Part shown: piece by piece, positions 59,901 through 64,000 of the stretch | How the letters are laid out: every line of letters starts with the position of its first letter | Position numbering within the stretch: the first letter of the stretch is position 1 | NCBI GenBank assembly: GCA_045638525.1 | Contig: JAZUBQ010000001.1 | Location: 62,001-126,000, forward strand | DNA length: 64,000 nucleotides | Direction of reading: 5' to 3' | Source: SIG452 sp045638525 | GTDB taxonomy: Bacteria > Bacillota > Clostridia > UMGS1840 | The notes under the pieces: model-generated | The model's database searches: none | What the model was told of the DNA's origin: nothing | The model's input: the letters and a program-made list of their open reading frames with translations, nothing else | Program-made: the position numbers and the translations under genes

Positions 59901-61845
59901 GGGGACCCCAGATTGCATTATTTTTCACCCCATCGGAACCGTCTGTCATTGACATTCTCAAACCGTACACACAAGCGGTATTGGAACCGGTGTTTGTTAC
60001 GGTTACGGTGTTGGTGCCTTCTCTTAGGAACAGAAATTCCATATCTTGCTGCTGGTCATCTGCCCAACAGGTGGTCTGCCAACTACCGCTTAAGTATTTA
60101 TTTAACTCGGCATAGAAGCCGGTATCGGAAGATACTGTGAAGGTATGGACTCTGTTATCGCAAACATTTAAGTATGGATACACAAGTCCTGCTCCATTTT
60201 CGGAAACCTCTGCCTGCAAGGTTACACTTGCACCGGGAGTTAATTCCACATACTGACCTGCAGTATCGGTTTTCTCGCTGTAAGAGCCCGAGCCGCCAAT
60301 CACATAGCTGTGAATACCGGTTGCAGTGCGTTCACCAAAGTAAGTATGTTCCGTAGCATACGGGATAAATGCAGTTTGCACACCGGAAAGCTTACTCATT
60401 CCGTTATCACTCAGTTCTTTGACGGTAGGAGTGATATTGGTTTTATCTAAACTAAGTTTATTTTCGCCTTTGATCAGGTAAATCGCCTTGCTGCTTAAGA
60501 AGCCGGTGGTCGCAGTGGAGCCGGTTTCGGCAGTGGTGGTCAATGTGCTGGTGGAGCTGATGGTGTAAACCCCTGCATAAGGAGCATCATACACATACAC
60601 AGCCGCCGGTGTTGCAGTGGGAGCCGCTGTTACAGTAGGGGTAACAGTCGGAGTGGGAGCTGCTGTGGGAGTTGCAGTTGGTTTCGGTGTCGCCGTAGGT
60701 TTTGCGGTCGGCGTTGCGGTGGGTTTTACTGTGGGAGTCGGAGTCGGCTTCACAGTAGGTGTAGGAGTTGATGCGGGTGCCTTGGTGGGAGTGGGTGTGG
60801 GACAGAATGTGGGAGTTGCTCCCTCTGCCGGCATATCTGCCACTTTTTTTACCAAAGGCATAAACTGCAAGGAATCAGAATCGGTTGCATCCAATCGACC
60901 AAAATCATAATCGGTGATGGTAACATCGGCATCCCCGATATTGGTAATCACCACGGTATTTGCACCTTTTTTAAAGTACATAGGCTGATCTTCAAGATTA
61001 TTCTGATTGTTAGACCAACCTGGATATTCCATAAAGAACTCCCCGTAGTAATCACCGCTTACGGCACGGATTATCGCTGTGCCTTCGGGTAAAGCGGAAA
61101 CATACATCTGCATTGCATACACACCGGTGTAGGGTGCGTTGAAGGTGTAGGTACCATAGTCACCGGGTTCCATGGTAAAGGAACCGGTTTTGATGTTTGA
61201 CTCGTTTGCGGAGTAAGCACCGGTAAAATCGGTAGCAGTAAATGCACCATAGTATCCGTTAAAGCCGGATTCCCAATTTGCATTTCCCCACCAGGTGATG
61301 GTTTCTTTTTCCACGTAATCGGAGGCGGAGCCGCTTCCGACAGAAGATGATAAAATCAGCTTACGATAGTTAAAATATCTGCTTGAGGTATTGTTGATAA
61401 CAATTTCGTTTACCCCTTCATTTAAGTAGAAGGAGCAAAGATTGGTTAATTTGGAAAATTCCAAAATATCACCACTGGACGGCAGCGACACATTGTAGCC
61501 GATTCCGTTTACTTTCACAGTGATGGATGTTTTTGCGGAAGTTGCCGCATCCATCGCCAGGGAGTAAGTACCTGCAGTTTCCACATTGAAACGGTAGGTC
61601 AGCCATTCGGAAGAAAGCATTTCCACAAAGGTACCGTAGTTTCCGCTACACACTTCTACAGGGAAATACTTTTTCAAATACCAGGTCTGGTCAAAACCAT
61701 TGGGAGAAGTATCTTTATATTCTCCCTGGGTTAAGCTGAAGTCGGTTGCTAAAATGCTGATTTCTGTGTAAGCATACACGGATAATCCCGCAAGCATACT
61801 ACACAACATTGCAATTACAAGAATTGCAGACAATAACTTTTTCAT
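56989..61845 (-). CDS. Giant secreted modular beta-helix protein (1618 aa)
   Basis: Signal peptide 1-25 (LLSAILVIAMLCSMLAGL). N-terminal modules are mixed: residues about 27-180 resemble the first module of the SLH protein (FYLNEGVNEIVINNTSSRYF); about 181-345 is the APYTGVYAMQ/DFGRLDA type of the 1520-aa protein; after a long Pro/Thr/Ala linker (about 345-415) comes one module of the NETG type of the 1933-aa protein (415-660, with WGPQINLQNLKVLS). The CBM6/35-like module starts near 702 (TVYEAENYKSGS), the helical module has FWGMVGKDYQTPAQLKDLY, and the beta-helix domain runs from about 994 (FYVSTEGSSSNTGTSPDAP) to 1618 with NIFRRISQEF, VHHNDIKHLPYSGICIGWGWG and AQIYTLG. Weak AGGA ribosome site. 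Substrate unknown. Confidence 0.8.
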   Translation of the reverse strand: MKKLLSAILVIAMLCSMLAGLSVYAYTEISILATDFSLTQGEYKDTSPNGFDQTWYLKKYFPVEVCSGNYGTFVEMLSSEWLTYRFNVETAGTYSLAMDAATSAKTSITVKVNGIGYNVSLPSSGDILEFSKLTNLCSFYLNEGVNEIVINNTSSRYFNYRKLILSSSVGSGSASDYVEKETITWWGNANWESGFNGYYGAFTATDFTGAYSANESNIKTGSFTMEPGDYGTYTFNAPYTGVYAMQMYVSALPEGTAIIRAVSGDYYGEFFMEYPGWSNNQNNLEDQPMYFKKGANTVVITNIGDADVTITDYDFGRLDATDSDSLQFMPLVKKVADMPAEGATPTFCPTPTPTKAPASTPTPTVKPTPTPTVKPTATPTAKPTATPKPTATPTAAPTPTVTPTVTAAPTATPAAVYVYDAPYAGVYTISSTSTLTTTAETGSTATTGFLSSKAIYLIKGENKLSLDKTNITPTVKELSDNGMSKLSGVQTAFIPYATEHTYFGERTATGIHSYVIGGSGSYSEKTDTAGQYVELTPGASVTLQAEVSENGAGLVYPYLNVCDNRVHTFTVSSDTGFYAELNKYLSGSWQTTCWADDQQQDMEFLFLREGTNTVTVTNTGSNTACVYGLRMSMTDGSDGVKNNAIWGPQINLQNLKVLSETAEPTPTPVPTATPVPTTTPIPTVAPTMTPNPVNPDVSDRVMRTVYEAENYKSGSLSKTTYNGASVAKATSESSVTYEVTVEEDTIYNLYMKGAAWKDVSFDIALDGTVYYYKTSHFQSDRNATFSYNEECVATFPLAKGTHTIGFTFYCDTYYFDSFTLEDTYSKKYQILYGIKDIATSQGIYEALLSSGDYIYIDVEADTLELACPEMAFWGMVGKDYQTPAQLKDLYESVLADELENPTVRIKNASNVSVSDLPAGRSTVTVDCADIPKNTSLVLALYKGAKLAQIPQVQNSTSTTVSFSLSDVEAGSELKIFAITNLEELTPYTSSGTYMDFYVSTEGSSSNTGTSPDAPLATLVQALNKVKNVNSQMTGDIVIHIAPGVYRSNVTLEIDPTMSGKNGYKVIIQGDDPGNRPVLSGGESLTGKWSKVSGKNYWVASTTTRETRALYVNGYQAVLARSNDIYAGEYITPTNPKNDKHVVDGLKVRLASYPNISRDLAGETRLQVVYNLAWTNQRFPIDSVTYDSNYAYINATYPYYNAYLLGGHTDTVVPKEGRGFYLENAMALLDEPGEFYFDKTNRKMYYYPYANEDMKNAQTYCAVTDVLLTVNGSSMTNCVENLEFKNISFKHGAWDDATTYGAAFNQTDELRRGTETGYSQHLMNAQIQVNYANALVFDGCEFAELGSSAMYLIEGVTNSKVINCDFHDISGGGVSVSNFLHNSNYTGGGRCKNIEIGNNIFRRISQEFMNLPAVAAYYADSVNVHHNDIKHLPYSGICIGWGWGYYEPSDTGNHIVSYNKITEVCQVLDDGAQIYTLGDQKNMHLNDNYLINPGNYRRGGVYFDEGTGYISMCDNVVEGANDSNDYWLFARKYVNLNDNYAAYNHTDGGDPKRFSTFPLDTSGVTYTGNNINQTSWKTTALRIMAEAGVEDKTRVAKVDYYPSWRVLPMFHIPDAAIID

Positions 61846-62228
61846 AAATCCTAATGCCCTTTCTTTGGGTATTTGCCGGAATTTCTGTAAGTCAGTTCAT
61901 TGATGTCGCAATTCTACAGAGGAAAAACTCTCTGAATCATTTGTCTGAAATCACCTGTAGAATTTCAGAGAAATTTTCCTCAATAGAGTTACTTTGTTGT
62001 CTAAAGAATCGGGAAAATTCACCCATCTCTTAACATTCGGGTCGGCAGGAGCACAACACTCCTGCCGAGTCCCTCTTGTTTGTTTTGGTTATCTTAATTG
62101 GGTGCAAGAAAACAGATACAGAATCTGGAAACCGAATCAAGGCTTTGCCTTGACAAGCCCGAAGCTGTACTTATGTGTACAGCGAGCGGTGAGGTTTGCA
62201 GATTGTGCGCTGTTTTATCAGCCCTCTC
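61846..62228. other. 383-base gap rich in hairpins
   Basis: No gene seen. A 10-bp hairpin TCGGCAGGAG/CTCCTGCCGA (62042-62068, extendable with GGG/CCC to 62039-62073) is followed by CAAGGC-TTT-GCCTTG (62138-62152) and GCTGTAC-TTATGT-GTACAGC (62164-62183). They lie between the stop codon of the partial gene and the start of the 1618-aa gene; no clear U-run marks a terminator on either strand, and no convincing new promoter was found. Confidence 0.55.
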
Positions 62229-64000
62229 TTAGAATACGGGTTTTAAGCCGTCGAAGTTATCCCAAACAAATACTTTGATAACGTCGCCGTCTTCGGGGAT
62301 GTAGTCATATAAAGTAGCTTCCACAGGAACATAAGAACCGGTAGCTTCTTCATAGTCTAAGTAGCCTTCACCCATCATGTATAACTGATCACCTGCGTAA
62401 ACTGCAACCAGTACGGTGGTGCCAACTTCGTTCCAGTCACCAACCTGAACGGTGTAAACCAGGTTACCGGTACCATCGTCAGCAACGGCAATCATATCTT
62501 TTGCAAAGTTGTATGCGTATTTAATATCTTCGTAGGTTTCGTACGCACCGTTTTCCAACATTGCACAGTTTAATAATGCATTGTATGCATATTCAGGATA
62601 AATGAAGTCAGTTTCAACATCTGCACCGAGGTCATCAGCCAATACATCTGCATATTCTTCCAAGATGTCAGCGATATCTTCGGTGGAGCCTGCTCCCTGC
62701 ATAGCTGCCAACAGTAAGTCCTGACGAGTTACGGTGGTGAACTCGAAACCATGGAGGTGAGTTAACATCATAGAGTTGGAACCAACATCACCATTTTCGG
62801 TGAAGGTGAAGGTTAAGATGTAGTCACCTGCATCCAGGTATACTTTTTCTTCAGTTAAAGTAACGCTGTTGGACTGATCCTGGTTACCAAAATAAGGAGT
62901 CTGTCCATCGAATAAAACGATGTCATTCATGCCTGTTTTTGACAGGGTTACATTAATGGTAGCAGTCAACGGAACGGTACCGCTCATAATTAAACCATAT
63001 TCACTGGAAGAAGGAATAGTTACTGCATACTGTTTTACTTCGGTGTTTGCAGAAGAATCAGTAGTGCTTCCGATGTGAATCCCGTAGTAGTTATTTCTTA
63101 CGGTGTATTGCGGAATGTCTTTTGCAGATTCGGGAGCACCAACGAAGTTGTGACCCTGAACAAATAATCTGGGAAGCAGACCGGTGCTGTCTTCCAGATA
63201 GGAGAACAAGATTCTCTGTAAGTACATCCAGCCACCGCCCATATTCTGAACCCAAACAGAGTTTACGCCTTCTTCTAAGTAAATAGCGTCACCCATTACG
63301 GTTCTGTAGTTATCGGGGCTTGCAGGATGTTTTACGGTGGAGATAGAATTTTTGGTTTCTACATTAATGGTAGCTTCTGAGCCATAAACAGCTGCAGTAG
63401 TATAAACCTGATAGTAACCTGCAGTTGTTGCAGTTACTTCAAATCTCTGCCAGCAGCCTGCCAGTAACTGACAACCGATAACACTACCGGTTACAGGAGT
63501 ATCGGATGCATAAGAGTAGAAGTCGTAGTTTTTGCCACCTTCGGTTAAGGTATCGGTGTAAGGATTGATTACTAAGTCAGCGGGAGGAGTTTTGGTTAAG
63601 TCATCCATGGTGATGGTTGCTTTTTCTTCTTCGCTTAACAGTTTGAATTCTAAGTTCCACAGAACGTGGTGAGTACCACCTGCGGTAACAGAAACTTTGT
63701 TGATACCTTCTTTTAAGTATACATACTGGTATTCGCCGTTTGCATCGGTTGCTCTCCAAGCACCCCAGTCATCAACGTTAGAGGTAGCCAACTGTGCACG
63801 GTAACCTTCATCACCGTCGGTATCGATGGTAACAACGGGGAACACAGGACCAACGGTACCACCGATTTTTGCCTGTACTCTATAGATACCGGGGAATGCA
63901 CATCTTACATCATAGGTCATGGAAGAACCAGCGTACTGAACAACTGCTTCGTATGCACCATACTGATAGAAACCGCTGTCGTTGGTTCTGTCGGTGTATA
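62229..64000 (-). CDS. Secreted modular protein, C-terminal part (5' end beyond window)
   Basis: At least 590 aa; the frame remains open through position 64000, so the start and any signal peptide are outside. The first part visible (YQYGAYEAVVQYAGSSMTYD ... VYLKEGINKVSV) is a binding-like module, followed by a second (ISTVKHPASPDNYR, IYLEEGVNSVWVQNMGGGW) like the first module of the SLH protein and of the 1618-aa protein, and a third beta module. Near the end comes the helical module (TEDIADILEEYADVL ... YETYEDIKYAYNFAKDMI) and a final beta module (TTVLVAVYAGDQLY ... IKVFVWDNFDGLKPVF) like that ending the BspA-like protein at 8039. No beta-helix domain is present in the visible part. First known member of the array. 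Confidence 0.75.
   Translation of the reverse strand, partial: YTDRTNDSGFYQYGAYEAVVQYAGSSMTYDVRCAFPGIYRVQAKIGGTVGPVFPVVTIDTDGDEGYRAQLATSNVDDWGAWRATDANGEYQYVYLKEGINKVSVTAGGTHHVLWNLEFKLLSEEEKATITMDDLTKTPPADLVINPYTDTLTEGGKNYDFYSYASDTPVTGSVIGCQLLAGCWQRFEVTATTAGYYQVYTTAAVYGSEATINVETKNSISTVKHPASPDNYRTVMGDAIYLEEGVNSVWVQNMGGGWMYLQRILFSYLEDSTGLLPRLFVQGHNFVGAPESAKDIPQYTVRNNYYGIHIGSTTDSSANTEVKQYAVTIPSSSEYGLIMSGTVPLTATINVTLSKTGMNDIVLFDGQTPYFGNQDQSNSVTLTEEKVYLDAGDYILTFTFTENGDVGSNSMMLTHLHGFEFTTVTRQDLLLAAMQGAGSTEDIADILEEYADVLADDLGADVETDFIYPEYAYNALLNCAMLENGAYETYEDIKYAYNFAKDMIAVADDGTGNLVYTVQVGDWNEVGTTVLVAVYAGDQLYMMGEGYLDYEEATGSYVPVEATLYDYIPEDGDVIKVFVWDNFDGLKPVF

Noticed and set aside
60617..60910. Gly-Val repeat protein on the plus strand (also 55059-55265, 59774-60115)
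   Set aside because: It is the reverse reading of the Pro-Thr linker repeats; low-complexity artefact.

Overview
The window reads as chromosomal DNA of a low-GC, Gram-positive, probably anaerobic gut-type Clostridia. The basis is clostridial promoters of the TTGACA/TATAAT type, strong AGGAGG ribosome sites with some TTG/GTG starts, spoVG, ECF vitamin transporters, GTP-dependent PEP carboxykinase, an NfnAB-type flavoprotein pair, BspA-like LRR proteins and SLH-domain proteins. A pectin- or glycan-degrading SLH-bearing lineage (Monoglobus-like) is a guess from style only. No tRNA, rRNA, CRISPR array, IS element, phage or plasmid gene was recognised.

Layout. 1-7.8 kb is housekeeping: divergent pyrBC (pyrC cut by the window edge) and dgt-proC-DUF6062; then spoVG, a GlmU reduced to its acetyltransferase half, prs, plsX and acpP, with well-formed promoters and terminators. 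8.0-10.5 kb is a BspA-like leucine-rich-repeat secreted protein made of many near-identical DNA repeats. 10.7-13 kb is cinA-recA, with a GAAC-N4-GTTC SOS box before recA. 13.2-17.5 kb is a cobalamin riboswitch with terminators controlling cobO, ecfT and a very large fusion of two ECF ATPases with a membrane S-component. 17.5-21.3 kb (minus strand) holds an LRR plus copper-amine-oxidase-N protein, ribU under an FMN riboswitch, and cdaR and cdaA (c-di-AMP synthesis).

21.5-37.5 kb holds murA, pckG, rsmA, a patatin-like lipase, nfnB/nfnA, and then a plus-strand cell-envelope run: RNase J, MurT, GatD (with both catalytic residues apparently lost), FemX-like transferase, a DUF2344 protein, and a glycosyltransferase fused to CsaB pyruvyl transferase. 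37.9-40.1 kb is a cytosolic GH89 alpha-N-acetylglucosaminidase.

40.3-64 kb is the most unusual part: one minus-strand array of six secreted proteins (the first runs off the window), spaced by hairpins or overlapping, ending at a terminator near 40.25 kb. Three are giant (1520-1933 aa) paralogues with a shared C-terminal parallel beta-helix domain and different sets of N-terminal binding-like modules joined by Pro-Thr linkers. They are followed by a 1057-aa protein with three C-terminal SLH domains and a 930-aa protein with degenerate N-terminal SLH-like repeats. CsaB would pyruvylate the secondary wall polymer that SLH domains bind, so the envelope run at 29-37 kb and the secreted array plausibly work together: the array could be a surface glycan-capture and degradation system, with the cytosolic GH89 enzyme finishing imported sugars. 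That last link is inference from context only.
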